Source of the DNA: Actinokineospora diospyrosa
GTDB lineage: Bacteria > Actinomycetota > Actinomycetes > Mycobacteriales > Pseudonocardiaceae
Direction of reading: 5' to 3'
NCBI RefSeq assembly: GCF_024171925.1
Contig: NZ_JAMTCO010000011.1
Coordinates: forward strand, 62,001-126,000
DNA: 64,000 bases
Positions 27,714 through 36,347 of this stretch are shown piece after piece. A program made the translations under genes and the position numbers. The first letter of the stretch is position 1; each line of letters opens with the position of its first letter. Below the pieces are notes generated by a model. The model saw only the letters and a program-made list of their open reading frames with translations, did not search any database and was not told the DNA's origin.

Positions 27714-28265
27714 TCAGGTCGCCGAGGCCCAGCCGGTGCCCCACACCCGGATGGTCGGGCTCCAGTCCTTGACCAGCCGGAAGTAGTGCTCGTGGTAGGG
27801 GTAGAGGCCGCTCCAGCAGTAGCCGTAGGAGTTGCCGTTGAGGGTGTAGCGCACCGACGGTCCGACCCTGGTGTCGGTGCCGTACGCGTTCCACATCTCG
27901 ACTCTGATCTCCTTGCCGTAGTAGCTGGGATCGCTCCCACCCGTGCCGCGCAGGCTCACGCAGGCCCGGCCACCGCTGGTGGGCCAGAAGGTGCGCGAGA
28001 CCAGCGACGAGGAGAAGTCGAAGGCGTAGGTGAACGGCAACTGGGCGGCCTGGGCGACGACCCCGTCCCCGGTCGGCCGGTCCTTGCCGTCATCGGGGAG
28101 CAATGGCAGCACCGGAGCGCCTGGACTTGGTCGAGCGGTGGTCAACTTGGCCACTTCGACCAGGTCGTCGTTCTTGTCCCTGGCATCGGCGGCGGCCTCG
28201 GTGGTCACCGAGGACACCGCCACTATTGCCAGAAGAACAGCGGCAAAACGCTTTATCGAAGACAT
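27714..28265 (-). CDS. Secreted hypothetical protein
   Basis: 183-residue protein with a Sec signal peptide (MSSIKRFAAVLLAIVAVSSVTTEAAADA, cleavage near residue 27). The mature domain is rich in Tyr, Trp and Gly with two Cys and ends IRVWGTGWASAT. It has the look of small secreted beta-rich actinobacterial proteins, but no family is recognised. Convergent with the anti-sigma-like gene and preceded by a 470-base gap. Confidence 0.75.
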   Translation of the reverse strand: MSSIKRFAAVLLAIVAVSSVTTEAAADARDKNDDLVEVAKLTTARPSPGAPVLPLLPDDGKDRPTGDGVVAQAAQLPFTYAFDFSSSLVSRTFWPTSGGRACVSLRGTGGSDPSYYGKEIRVEMWNAYGTDTRVGPSVRYTLNGNSYGYCWSGLYPYHEHYFRLVKDWSPTIRVWGTGWASAT

Positions 28266-28735
28266 GGGCTAAACCCCCGCGACTAGGACCCGGAAGACAG
28301 GAAAGGAAAGCTAGCCAGTGCACCGCGCACCGCACGTCCGGCGTTCGGGTGACACCACCGGTAAATAGGCCGTTGACCAGGGGTAATGACGCAGATGGTT
28401 GCATCACCGATGACTGAGCGGACCAGAGGTCACCGCCGTTCAGCGCAGTGGGGATGTTCTGTGAATTACCGGCTGCCACCGACCACTGGTCCAGCCAGGG
28501 TGTCGCGCGTCCGCACGAGCGGACCGGGCCGCGGCGAACCTATTCTGGGTATATGTGAACAAGGGTTTTCCGCCGGGTTGGCTCCCCCGCGGAAATAGCG
28601 TCCGCATCGCGCCGCCCTCGCGCGCGATGCGGACGCAGGGACCGGCCACACTGTGCAGGGGTGTGGCCGGTCCCCCATTCCGGGCCCTGGCACGCTAGGG
28701 CCCCGCACCCCAATCGCGAACCCCGGGAAGGCCAG
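28266..28735. other. 470-base intergenic region
   Basis: No convincing gene. The stretch 28266-28540 is less GC-rich and should hold the promoter of the secreted-protein gene. An AT-rich block at about 28540-28560 (CTATTCTGGGTATATGTGAA) looks promoter-like on the plus strand and is followed by three hairpins (28567-28674). Confidence 0.5.
28560..28680 (+). ncRNA. Candidate structured RNA with three consecutive hairpins
   Basis: Three stems in a row: TTTCCGC/GCGGAAA (28567-28595), GCGTCCGCATCGCGC with its 15-base complement (28598-28636), and GGGACCGGCCACAC with its 14-base complement (28638-28674). They lie downstream of an AT-rich promoter-like block and 60 bases upstream of a small membrane-protein gene. 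They could be a 5' leader, a small RNA or stacked terminators. No known riboswitch is recognised. Confidence 0.4.
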
Positions 28736-28984
28736 ATGACGCCAGACTGGCGCAACACCCTGCTACTCACCGGCATAGCCCTGACAATCAGCTCCGCATA
28801 CCTGCTGACCCCGAACGAGAATCCCAGCCCCGGCTACACCATCACCCAATGCATGCCCGAATGCCCCGCCCACTACGAAGACGGCATCTCGTGGCCGGTC
28901 CTACCGCTGTCCGCGGGCATAGGCCTAACCGCCTCCGGCACCCTCGCTTGGTACCGCGGCCGCCGCTCGACCACCGCTGACTGA
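28736..28984 (+). CDS. Small two-helix membrane protein
   Basis: 82-residue protein, MTPDWRNTLLLTGIALTIS, with a hydrophobic N-terminal segment and a second one at about residues 55-72 (WPVLPLSAGIGLTASGTLAW). Between them lies an extracytoplasmic loop with two Cys (CMPECPAH). GGGAAGG precedes the ATG. It ends with basic residues (YRGRRS). Function unknown. Confidence 0.6.
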   Translation: MTPDWRNTLLLTGIALTISSAYLLTPNENPSPGYTITQCMPECPAHYEDGISWPVLPLSAGIGLTASGTLAWYRGRRSTTAD

Positions 28985-29110
28985 CGCGGTCCACCAATTG
29001 CGGATCCCTTGATGACCGCGACAAAGGGCCTCGTGGCCCACGATCCCCCCGTGCACAACCTCGGTGACCACCGGCGTGCGGGCAGGGGAACCACCAGGCA
29101 AAAGAAGAAC

Positions 29111-29138
29111 GGCCCCGGGTGCGTTCGCACCCGGGGCC
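29111..29138 (-). terminator. Terminator of tRNA-Tyr
   Basis: Stem GGCCCCGGGTGCG with its complement. On the minus strand it is followed by GTTCTTCTTTT, a proper U-rich tail. Confidence 0.88.
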
Positions 29139-29209
29139 GCACCCAGAGACCGTCATCGCCGCGCTCGGCGATCTACCAGTTGACCATAAACGCTGGTCAG
29201 AGCATGTTG

Positions 29210-29290
29210 TGGCGGGTAGAGGATTCGAACCTCTGAAGCTTTCGCGACGGATTTACAGTCCGCTCCCATTGGCCGCTCGGGCAACCCGCC
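29210..29290 (-). tRNA. tRNA-Tyr (GTA)
   Basis: 81 nt, type II, with a long variable arm (TCGCGAAAGCTTC region). The acceptor GGCGGGT pairs with ACCCGCC, the anticodon loop CTGTAAA gives GTA, the T arm is AGAGGTTCGAATCCTCT, and the discriminator is A. CCA is not encoded. It is alone here, followed by a U-tailed terminator. Confidence 0.96.
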
Positions 29291-29319
29291 GGGGTGTCCG
29301 GTGTTGCTGGACGACCGGA

Positions 29320-29350
29320 ACCATACCCAATGGGGCGGGGGGAGTTCCAA
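29320..29350 (-). promoter_or_regulatory. Possible tRNA-Tyr promoter
   Basis: On the minus strand, TTGGAA (29345-29350) and TATGGT (29320-29325) with a 19-base spacer, about 30 bases before the tRNA. The spacing is longer than ideal, so the call is tentative. Confidence 0.4.
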
Positions 29351-29447
29351 CGGGTACCCCTTCTGCGCGGCGACCCCCTGGTGGGCGGTCACGGCGGTAG
29401 CATCCGTGCCGACTTGACCAACCCCTGAACGCGGAGGTGCGAAGCAC

Positions 29448-29939
29448 GTGGCGGACCCGTCATTCGACGTGGTGAGCAAGGTTGACCGGCAGGAGGTGGA
29501 CAACGCGCTCAACCAGGCGGCGAAGGAGCTGTCCACCCGGTTCGACTTCCGCGGCACCGGGGCCAAGGTCAACTGGTCCGGCGAGGAGGCGATCGCCTTC
29601 GAGGCCGAGACCGAGGAGCGCTGCGCGGCCGCGATCGAGGTCTTCAAGGAGAAGCTGATCAAGCGCGGCATCTCCCAGAAGGCCTTCGACATCGGCGACC
29701 CGGCGCTCTCGGGCAAGGTGCACAAGGTGACCGGCAGCCTGGTCCAGGGCATCTCGACCGAGAAGGCCAAGGAGATCGCCAAGAAGATCCGCGACGAGGG
29801 CCCCAAGGGCGTCCAGGCGCAGATCCAGGGCGACCAGCTGCGCGTCTCGGGCAAGAAGAAGGACCACCTCCAGGACGTCATCAACCTGCTCAAGGGCGCC
29901 GACTTCGGCATCGCCCTGCAGTTCACCAACTACCGCTGA
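29448..29939 (+). CDS. YajQ-family nucleotide-binding protein
   Basis: 163-residue YajQ (UPF0234) protein with two ferredoxin-like RNP domains. [20 protein letters not shown] at the N-terminus and STRFDFRGT are family hallmarks, as is [29 protein letters not shown]-like sequence near the end. GTG start at 29448 with GGAGG upstream. YajQ members have been reported to bind cyclic di-GMP or nucleic acid. A GGDEF-EAL protein lies 7 kb away, but the two are not an operon. A terminator follows. Confidence 0.94.
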   Translation: MADPSFDVVSKVDRQEVDNALNQAAKELSTRFDFRGTGAKVNWSGEEAIAFEAETEERCAAAIEVFKEKLIKRGISQKAFDIGDPALSGKVHKVTGSLVQGISTEKAKEIAKKIRDEGPKGVQAQIQGDQLRVSGKKKDHLQDVINLLKGADFGIALQFTNYR

Positions 29940-29943
29940 CCCG

Positions 29944-29975
29944 CTGTGGCGGGCGTCGCGTGACGCCCGCCACAG
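29944..29975 (+). terminator. Terminator of the YajQ gene
   Basis: Perfect 14-bp stem CTGTGGCGGGCGTC with loop GCGT and its complement, starting five bases after the stop codon. Confidence 0.85.
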
Positions 29976-30171
29976 TCGTCAGACCCGGTTGCACTGCGCA
30001 GGCCGGCTGCGGCTGAGCCGACCGAGTGAACGCACCGTCATCGTGTCCTGGGTCACCGGTAACCCTGCGTGTAGTAGGGGCGATGCACTGTCGGGGGGTC
30101 GCCTTCGGATAGGGGATGTGGGCGTCTCTTACGTGGGTAGCCTCGGATCGGTGAACACGACAGGAGCCGCG

Positions 30172-31053
30172 ATGAAGGGCATCGTTCTAGCCGGGGGCAG
30201 TGGGACCCGGTTGCACCCGATCACGCAGGCGGTGTCCAAGCAGCTGCTGCCGGTGTACGACAAGCCGATGATCTACTACCCGCTTTCGGTGCTGATGCTG
30301 GCCGGGATCCGGGACATCCTGATCATCTCCACGCCCGCCGACCTGCCGAACTTCCAGCGGCTGCTCGGTGACGGCAGCCAGTTCGGGGTCGCCTTCTCCT
30401 ACGCCGAGCAGGCCCAGCCCAACGGGCTCGCCGAGGCGTTCATCATCGGCGAGGACTTCGTCGGCGGGGACCCCGTCGCGCTGGTGCTCGGCGACAACAT
30501 CTTCTGGGGCCTCGGGTTCTCCCAGATCATGCAGGCCAACACCACCGACCTCGACGGCGCCGTGCTGTTCGGCTACCCGGTCAAGGACCCCCAGCGCTAC
30601 GGCGTCGGCGAGGTCGACGGGGACGGCAGGCTGGTCTCGATCGAGGAGAAGCCGCAGGCGCCGAAGTCGAACCGGGCGATCACCGGGCTGTACTTCTACG
30701 ACAACGACGTCATCAAGATCGCCAAGAGCCTCACCCCGTCCGCCCGCGGCGAACTGGAGATCACCGACGTCAACGCCGAGTACCTGCGCCAGGGCCGGGC
30801 GCGGCTGATCGACCTGGGCCGCGGGTTCGCCTGGCTGGACACCGGCACGCACGACTCGCTGCTGGAGGCGGGCCAGTTCGTGCAGGTCCTGGAGCACCGC
30901 ACCGGCGTGCGGATCGCCTGCCTCGAGGAGATCGCCCTCGACCGCGGCTTCATCACCCCGGACGAGTGTCACGCCCTCGGGGCCAAGCTGGCCAAGTCCG
31001 GCTACGGCGAGTACGTCATGAGCGTCGCCAAGGCCGCAGGCACCACCGGCTGA
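30172..31053 (+). CDS. rfbA: Glucose-1-phosphate thymidylyltransferase
   Basis: 293-residue RmlA/RfbA, which makes dTDP-glucose from glucose 1-phosphate and dTTP, the first step to dTDP-rhamnose and other deoxysugars. [18 protein letters not shown] holds the nucleotidyl-transfer loop, then [28 protein letters not shown] and [12 protein letters not shown] (sugar-site Lys region), FYDNDVI and [16 protein letters not shown] 30172 has AGGAG nine bases upstream. It stands alone, without rmlB/C/D beside it. Its last codons recur in degenerate form in the repeat array downstream. Confidence 0.95.
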   Translation: MKGIVLAGGSGTRLHPITQAVSKQLLPVYDKPMIYYPLSVLMLAGIRDILIISTPADLPNFQRLLGDGSQFGVAFSYAEQAQPNGLAEAFIIGEDFVGGDPVALVLGDNIFWGLGFSQIMQANTTDLDGAVLFGYPVKDPQRYGVGEVDGDGRLVSIEEKPQAPKSNRAITGLYFYDNDVIKIAKSLTPSARGELEITDVNAEYLRQGRARLIDLGRGFAWLDTGTHDSLLEAGQFVQVLEHRTGVRIACLEEIALDRGFITPDECHALGAKLAKSGYGEYVMSVAKAAGTTG

Positions 31054-31535
31054 GCCAAAGCCCAACCACCCCGCTCGACGATCGCCGAGACCGCAGGGCA
31101 CCACTGCTAAGTCACGCTGCCCCACGCCGTCCTCTGCAAACAGGCGATCGCCGAGTGCCTCGCGAAGTCCGCAGGCACCACCGACCGACTCACCGCTGCC
31201 CCAACGGCATCCGCCCCAAGCAGGCAATCGGCGAATGCATCGCGAAGGCCACAGGCCGAGCTACCGCTGCTCCATCGCCGTGCACTCAAGGCGAGCGATG
31301 CGGGCGACTCTTGCCGAGAGCGTCGAGATGGCCACTGGCACTGCCGACTGAGTCACCGCCGCCCTAACGCCATCGGCTCCAAGCAGGCGATCGGCGAAAG
31401 CGTCGACAAGGCTGCCACCGCCCGACCAAAGCCCTCCGCACCAGGCGGGCGATTCGCTCGACGATCGGCAGATGCGTCGCGAAGGCCAAGCGCCATCCGC
31501 TCCAGGCAGGCGAACCGCGAAGGCCGCAAGCTGGG
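31054..31535. repeat. Degenerate repeat array derived from rfbA and htpX 3' ends
   Basis: The 482 bases between the convergent rfbA and htpX genes have no gene but consist of imperfect copies of one motif, CAGGCGATCGGCGAA-TGC-TCGCGAAGGCCGCAGGC, starting near 31141, 31221, 31290, 31384, 31445 and 31506 (spacing 61-94). Copies resemble the end of rfbA (coding AKAAGTTG-stop). At 31261-31302 there is a remnant of the htpX end: minus-strand translation gives RIARLECTAMEQR-stop against [13 protein letters not shown]-stop in htpX. Confidence 0.8.
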
Positions 31536-32402
31536 CTACTGCTGTTCCATCGCCATGCGTTCGAGGCGGGCGATGCGGTCGGCGATCGGTGGGTGGGTGG
31601 AGAAGTGCCGGGAGATGCCGTCGCCGGGGCGGAAGGGGTTGGCGATCATCAGGTGCGATTGGGCGGCGAGCGCGGGCTCGGGGGCCAGCGGCGCGGCGCG
31701 GGTGCCCTCGTCGAGCTTGCGCAGCGCCGAGGCCAGGGCCAGCGGGTCGCCGGTGAGCCGGGCACCGGACTCGTCGGCCTGGTACTCGCGGGAGCGGCTG
31801 ACGGCCATCTGCACGATGGTCGCCGCGATCGGGCCGAGCAGCGCGACCAGCAGCAGCGCCAGCGGGTTCATCCGGTCCTCGTCGTCGCCGTCGCCGAAGA
31901 TGCCCGCGAACATGGCGAGGTTGGCCAGCAGGCTGACCACGCTGGCGAGCGCGCCCGCGACGCAGGAGATGAGGATGTCGCGGTTGTAGACGTGCGAGAG
32001 CTCGTGGCCCAGGACGCCGCGCAGTTCGCGCTCGTCGAGCAGCTCGAGCAGGCCGGTGGTGCAGCAGACGGCGGCGGTGCGCGGGCTGCGGCCGGTCGCG
32101 AAGGCGTTCGGGGCCTGGGTCGGGCTGATGTAGAGCCGCGGCATCGGCTGCCGCGCGGCGGTCGCCAGCTCGCGCACAATCCGGTACAGCGCGGGGTGCT
32201 CCGCCTGCGACACCGGCCGGGCCCGCATCGCGCGCAGGGCCAGCTTGTCGGAGTTGAAGTAGGCGTAGCCGTTGATCCCGACGGCGACCAGCACGCCGAT
32301 GATCAGCGCGGTCCTGCCGAAGAACGAGCTGATCGCGATGATCAGCCCGCTCATGCCGCCGAGCAGGAGGGCGGTGCGCAGTCCGTTGAAATGCCCGTGC
32401 AC
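31536..32402 (-). CDS. htpX: HtpX-type membrane zinc metalloprotease (M48)
   Basis: 288-residue membrane protease for quality control of membrane proteins. Two N-terminal TM helices (about residues 9-45) precede the catalytic core. The zinc motif HELSH (in [14 protein letters not shown]) and the downstream glutamate ligand in [17 protein letters not shown] are intact. Two more hydrophobic segments (about 150-200) lie between them. It ends [15 protein letters not shown]. It is convergent with rfbA across a repeat array. Confidence 0.94.
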   Translation of the reverse strand: MHGHFNGLRTALLLGGMSGLIIAISSFFGRTALIIGVLVAVGINGYAYFNSDKLALRAMRARPVSQAEHPALYRIVRELATAARQPMPRLYISPTQAPNAFATGRSPRTAAVCCTTGLLELLDERELRGVLGHELSHVYNRDILISCVAGALASVVSLLANLAMFAGIFGDGDDEDRMNPLALLLVALLGPIAATIVQMAVSRSREYQADESGARLTGDPLALASALRKLDEGTRAAPLAPEPALAAQSHLMIANPFRPGDGISRHFSTHPPIADRIARLERMAMEQQ

Positions 32403-32477
32403 GCCCGCCTCCTCAGTCCGGTTGGTCCGCTGGGTTCAACGAGCGCCCCGGGTGAGAAGTTCCAACCAGACAGTCGA

Positions 32478-33269
32478 TCAGTTGCCGCTTTCGCCCAGCC
32501 GCCAGTAGGTCGTGGGGCGGACGCGCTGGCGGGGATAGCCTCGATCGTCGAGCAGGTGCGCCCGGACGGCGAGCATGGCCGACCGCTCCCCTGCCAGCCA
32601 GACCTCGGGCAGTCCCCCCGGTAGTTCGGCGGCGCGGATGGCGTCGACCAGAACGGTGTTCTGACCCGCGGGCGCGCCGTCGCGGTGCAGCCAGGTGATG
32701 CCGTCGATGGGCTGCTCCTCGGCCGCGTCCGCCACCTCGACGTAGGCGAGGACCTGCTTGTCCGGCGGCAGGGCGGCCAGGATCGCGGCGATGGCGGGGA
32801 TCGCGGTCTCGTCGCCCGCGAGCAGGTACCAGTCGGCGGCCGGGTCGGGCTGGTAGGCGGGCGAGGGACCTACGAAGATCATCTGGTCGCCGGGGCGGAC
32901 CCTGGCCGCCCACGCCGAGGCCGGTCCGGCGTCGCCGTGCAGCACGAAGTCGAAGTCGACCTCGTTGGTGACCGGGTCGTGCCTGCGCAGCGTGTAGGTC
33001 CGGGTGAGCGGCCGGACCTGGGCCCACAATCCGCGTGCGGACTCCAGGGTCAGCGGCTCGGGGAGCACGGTGCCCTCGGGGTAGAGGTAGAGCATCACGT
33101 TCTGGTCGGTGCCCGCGCCCGCCAGGCTCGCCAGCGACTCGTCCTGGACGGTGACCCGCGCCATGTGCGGGGTGACGCGCTCGACGCGGACGACCGGGAC
33201 GCGCCAGAGGCGGGTCTCTTGCCTGCGGGAACGCCTGCGGGTTTCGGGGTTCGTGCTCATCACCCCCAT
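32478..33269 (-). CDS. Siderophore-interacting protein (FAD-binding ferric reductase family)
   Basis: 263-residue SIP-family flavoprotein of the ViuB type, which releases iron from ferric siderophores in the cytoplasm. [13 protein letters not shown] is the FAD-binding motif; [17 protein letters not shown] and [18 protein letters not shown] form the NAD(P)H-domain signature; [11 protein letters not shown] follows. The start is ATG 33269 or ATG 33260. It is divergent from the amidase gene, and the palindrome at 33307-33324 lies 38 bases upstream of its start. No siderophore genes are nearby. Confidence 0.9.
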   Translation of the reverse strand: MGVMSTNPETRRRSRRQETRLWRVPVVRVERVTPHMARVTVQDESLASLAGAGTDQNVMLYLYPEGTVLPEPLTLESARGLWAQVRPLTRTYTLRRHDPVTNEVDFDFVLHGDAGPASAWAARVRPGDQMIFVGPSPAYQPDPAADWYLLAGDETAIPAIAAILAALPPDKQVLAYVEVADAAEEQPIDGITWLHRDGAPAGQNTVLVDAIRAAELPGGLPEVWLAGERSAMLAVRAHLLDDRGYPRQRVRPTTYWRLGESGN

Positions 33270-33306
33270 CTTCGCGCCCGTGGTCCTCGGCGCTCGCGCG
33301 GGCTAC

Positions 33307-33324
33307 TGTTCGTTCGAACGAACA
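33307..33324. promoter_or_regulatory. 18-bp perfect palindrome, probable TetR operator
   Basis: TGTTCGTTCGAACGAACA is a perfect inverted repeat in the intergenic space between the SIP gene and the amidase-tetR operon. It overlaps a -10-like TACTGT and lies directly before the amidase ribosome binding site (AAGGAGG), a position suited to repression. The linked TetR protein (34664-35188) is the obvious candidate binder. Confidence 0.75.
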
Positions 33325-33335
33325 AGGAGGTCGCC

Positions 33336-34667
33336 GTGCTCGGACTCGAGGCCACCGCTCATGCTCTTGCCGCCGGGGAGACCACCTCGGTAGACCTAAC
33401 TGCCCAGGTTCTAGCCGCGATCGGGCAGAGCCAACCGACGCTCAACGCGTTTCGGCTCGTTCGCAAGGCAGCCCTATCTGAGGCTGAAGCCGCCGACGGA
33501 CTCTTGCGCGAAGGGGTACGCAAGCCTTTGCTGGGCGTGCCGGTCGCCATCAAGGACGACATCGACATCGCTGGCGAGCCCACCGCGTTTGGATGCGCGG
33601 GCGAGTTCCCAGCCGCGGAGGCCGACTGTGCCTTAGTAGGTCGCCTTCGGGATGCCGGGGCCGTCATCGTCGGTAAGACCAACACGCCTGAGTTCGGTCA
33701 GTGGCCGATCACCGAAGGGCCCGCGTTTGGGACCACGCGGAACCCTTGGGATCTCTCGCGCACGCCTGGCGGGTCCTCCGGTGGGTCTGCTGCCGCGGTT
33801 GCTGCCGGGTTAGTACCTGCGGCAGTTGGGTCTGACGGCGCTGGTTCGGTCCGGATCCCGGCAGCGTGGACGCACCTGGTGGGGATCAAACCCCAGCGGG
33901 GACGGGTGTCCAGTCCAGATTTGTTCCACGGCATCACTACCGACGGCGTCTTGGCCCGTACAGTCGCTGACGCCGCTCTATTGCTGGAAGTCCTTGCCGA
34001 TAGGCCGTTCCGGGATGCGGCCACTGTGGAGCCCCGCCGACTACGGGTAGGACTATCGCTGCGCCCTGCCTTTACCGGTGTACGCGGCGTTGTGCTGGAT
34101 CCGTTGGTGCGGGCGGCGGTCGTGCGACTGGCGCGGGTGTTGGGATCACTAGGACACGAGATCTCCATCGTGAACCCCGACTACGGCCTCATCGGACTCA
34201 ACTTCCTCCCCCGCTCCCTCGGTGGCGTTCACGACTGGCACGGCCGCGTGCCGGACCAGGCGCTGCTCGACCCACGCACGCGCGACAACAGCCGCCTCGG
34301 CGCGCTGCTGCGCGGCCAAGGCTTGCGCGCGGCCAACGCCACCCTCCGGTCGTTCCAACGCCGAATCGGCCGGGTCTTCGACCGCGTCGACGTCTTACTG
34401 ACCCCAACCACGGCGACCCTGCCGCTGCCTGTTGGCGCTATCGACGGCCTGCGTGGATGGCAGACCGACCAAGCGATTGTCAGGGCGTGTCCGTACGCGT
34501 GGCCGTGGAATGTGTTGGGGTGGCCAGGGATCAACGTGCCCGCGGGTCTTACGCCGCTACCGGTGGGCGCGCAGTTGCTTGGGCCTGCCAACAGCGAGCG
34601 GCAGCTGATTTCCCTTGCCGCGCAACTGGAGTCGGTAGAGCGGTGGGACCAGAGGTGGCCGTCGTGA
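33336..34667 (+). CDS. Amidase (amidase signature family)
   Basis: 443-residue amidase-signature enzyme with the complete Ser-cisSer-Lys triad: Lys73 (PVAIKDDID), Ser147 (TPGGSSGGS) and Ser171 (GSDGAGSVRIPA). The conserved GTTRNPWD block is also present. The start is GTG 33336 with AAGGAGG upstream; the frame extending further back crosses the SIP gene and is spurious. Amide substrate unknown. Translationally coupled to the TetR gene (GTGA). Codon use is slightly less GC-biased than in neighbours. Confidence 0.93.
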   Translation: MLGLEATAHALAAGETTSVDLTAQVLAAIGQSQPTLNAFRLVRKAALSEAEAADGLLREGVRKPLLGVPVAIKDDIDIAGEPTAFGCAGEFPAAEADCALVGRLRDAGAVIVGKTNTPEFGQWPITEGPAFGTTRNPWDLSRTPGGSSGGSAAAVAAGLVPAAVGSDGAGSVRIPAAWTHLVGIKPQRGRVSSPDLFHGITTDGVLARTVADAALLLEVLADRPFRDAATVEPRRLRVGLSLRPAFTGVRGVVLDPLVRAAVVRLARVLGSLGHEISIVNPDYGLIGLNFLPRSLGGVHDWHGRVPDQALLDPRTRDNSRLGALLRGQGLRAANATLRSFQRRIGRVFDRVDVLLTPTTATLPLPVGAIDGLRGWQTDQAIVRACPYAWPWNVLGWPGINVPAGLTPLPVGAQLLGPANSERQLISLAAQLESVERWDQRWPS

Positions 34668-35188
34668 CTAGAGAGCGGATCTTGCGCGCAGTGCTGCGGG
34701 TGATCGCGGCCGAAGGGGTCGCCGGGGTGACCAACCGGCGGATCGCCCGAGAGGCAGAGGTGTCCCTGGGGTCGATCACCTACCACTTCGCCACGCAGTC
34801 GGACCTACTGCGCGAGAGCCTCTTGTTGTTCGTCCACGAGGAAACCACCCGCTTGGCAGCCCTAGCCCAACAACCAGCGACGGTCGAACAAGCCGCGGTC
34901 TTGGTCCAACAGGTGATCGAAAGCCTGCCGTCGGAGTTGGCCCCCTTCGAGCTCTACCTACAAGCCGCCCGAGACCCATCTCTACGCGACGCCGCATCCC
35001 GTTGCTTCGCCGCCTACGACGCGTTAGCCCTAACTGTCCTCAAGGCCCTGGGCCTCCCCAACCCCGAACCCCTCACCGCCCCCGTCGTAGCCCTAGTAGC
35101 AGGCATGCAACTCCGCCGCCTCGCCACCGGCACCACCCCGGAGATCGCCGCCGCCCTGTTGCTGCTGGTCAGCGCTTCCCCGAACTGA
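34664..35188 (+). CDS. TetR-family transcriptional regulator
   Basis: 174-residue TetR regulator. The HTH is at residues 1-50 (RERILRAVLRVIAAEGVAGVTNRRIAREAEVSLGSITYHFATQSDLLRE), and an all-helical ligand domain follows. GTG 34664 overlaps the amidase stop. It probably controls the amidase unit, and possibly the divergent SIP gene, through the palindrome at 33307-33324. Confidence 0.92.
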   Translation: MTRERILRAVLRVIAAEGVAGVTNRRIAREAEVSLGSITYHFATQSDLLRESLLLFVHEETTRLAALAQQPATVEQAAVLVQQVIESLPSELAPFELYLQAARDPSLRDAASRCFAAYDALALTVLKALGLPNPEPLTAPVVALVAGMQLRRLATGTTPEIAAALLLLVSASPN

Positions 35189-35303
35189 ACACCGGGTTCT
35201 CCACCGACACCCGCGGCGCGGGAACCACCTTGGGCTCCTCAACGACAACCGAGCCCCGGAACACCGGCATCGCGGGCTTGTCCGGACGCGTAGTGCTGAT
35301 CAT
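35169..35303 (-). CDS. Small ORF, 44 residues, unrecognised
   Basis: ATG at 35303 preceded by an excellent ribosome binding site (GGAGGAAAGTC). The product starts MISTTRPDKPAMPVFRGS and ends SVENPVFSSGKR; it is rich in Val, Pro and charged residues and has no Cys or hydrophobic helix. It overlaps the end of tetR by 20 bases on the other strand. Upstream is a 160-base gap after the HAD gene. Size and ribosome site suggest a peptide precursor or small regulator, but no modifying enzyme is adjacent and no family is recognised. Confidence 0.5.
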   Translation of the reverse strand: MISTTRPDKPAMPVFRGSVVVEEPKVVPAPRVSVENPVFSSGKR

Positions 35304-35462
35304 GACTTTCCTCCTGGCAAGTGATCACTGTCGGCCCTGAAGTGCCCAGCTCCCGCCGAGCCCTAACGGCCTCGCGAAAATTGGACCACCGGGGTACGAC
35401 AGTTCCGCGCAGGACACGTCACCGAAGCGGGTGCTCTTGTCGCACGTGGACAGGCAAGCCCC

Positions 35463-36140
35463 CTATAGAACGTCGCCCAGCAGCTTCATTGACGTGGTCA
35501 CAGCAGCAGCGCCAGCCAAGCGGTCGACCTTGCCCGGCTTGTTCGCGTAGCCGACGAACGGCACCGCTGATGCTCGGGCAGCGAGCATGTCGCTAGCCGA
35601 GTCACCGACGAAGACAGCCGATGCCGGTGGACGACCAGCCAGCGCTTGGTCAACGAGATACGGGCTCGGCTTAAGGTGGTCTACCCGAGCGTCCTCACGT
35701 GCCGAGATGCCACTGATCAGGTGCGTTAGACCGTGGCGGGCAACATACGCCTCGATCGCTACGCGGCTGTTGTTGCTGACGACCACCAGTGGACGGTCGC
35801 TCCCGTGCCACGCGCGCATCAACTCGCGCGCGCCCGGCGTGGGAACAGCCCCGACGATGGCCTCAGCCTCATACGCAGCCAGAGCCGCCTCGACGACGCC
35901 CGCTTCCTCAGGGCCAAGAGTCACCGCGTACTGGAGAACGTCGAACGGATCTTGGCTGACGCTAACCCCATGCGGAAGCCCACGCCCACCGCTCGCGAGC
36001 ACCCCACGCAGTCGACCAGCCACGACAGGGGCCGGAACGCCCGCAAAGACAGAGCAAATGGGCCCGTCGAAGTCGAGCAGCAGAACATCAGCACCAGCCA
36101 AAAGCCGCCGAAGGCCGCGCGCGTCGTCGACCACAGTCAC
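35463..36140 (-). CDS. HAD-superfamily hydrolase
   Basis: 225-residue HAD phosphatase-like protein. Motif I is LLLDFDGPICS (Asp23, Asp25), motif II VVVSNNS, motif III Lys in HLKPSPY, motif IV FVGDSASDMLAA. Sequence between motifs I and II forms a helical C1 cap, as in phosphoglycolate phosphatase-like enzymes. I prefer GTG 36140 because it overlaps the stop of a small upstream ORF (GTGA); a GTG at 36170 is in frame. Substrate unknown. Base composition is lower in GC at third positions than in core genes. Confidence 0.88.
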   Translation of the reverse strand: MTVVDDARGLRRLLAGADVLLLDFDGPICSVFAGVPAPVVAGRLRGVLASGGRGLPHGVSVSQDPFDVLQYAVTLGPEEAGVVEAALAAYEAEAIVGAVPTPGARELMRAWHGSDRPLVVVSNNSRVAIEAYVARHGLTHLISGISAREDARVDHLKPSPYLVDQALAGRPPASAVFVGDSASDMLAARASAVPFVGYANKPGKVDRLAGAAAVTTSMKLLGDVL

Positions 36141-36238
36141 GCGCTGACCTCGACCCTGACCGCGCTCCACGTGCCTAGGCCGAGTGAGCCCAACTCGTCG
36201 ATGTTGTCGGCTAGCCCAGGAGTTTCATGGTTCAGCAC
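36137..36238 (-). CDS. Small ORF coupled to the HAD gene
   Basis: 33-residue ORF starting GTG 36238 (VLNHETPGLADNIDELGSLG) whose TGA overlaps the HAD start codon. The frame stays open about 25 codons further upstream without another clear start. Codon pattern and overlap favour translation. Function unknown. Confidence 0.4.
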   Translation of the reverse strand: MLNHETPGLADNIDELGSLGLGTWSAVRVEVSA

Positions 36239-36347
36239 TTGGCCATCTGGGCTCCATCCCTTCCACTGAGGAAGGCCCGACGTTGAGTCTGGTGTCCTGC
36301 ACCGGTCCCGTACCTAGTCGGCGCACGTCAGCCTGGAGCCCGCGGCG

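Noticed and set aside
26116-27894. 592-codon minus-strand ORF
   Set aside because: Antisense to the sigma and anti-sigma genes, which have recognisable domains, overlap and ribosome sites.
28555-28698. Short plus-strand frame starting GTG after the AT-rich block
   Set aside because: It runs through two strong hairpins and its composition is unlike real proteins; the structure is better explained as RNA.
31107-31289. 60-codon minus-strand ORF in the rfbA-htpX gap
   Set aside because: It is produced by decayed repeat copies, including a piece of the htpX end, and has no start site of its own.
35169-35303. RiPP precursor call
   Set aside because: The peptide is kept as an unknown ORF only. 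There is no leader/core pattern, no Cys, and no modifying enzyme or protease next to it.
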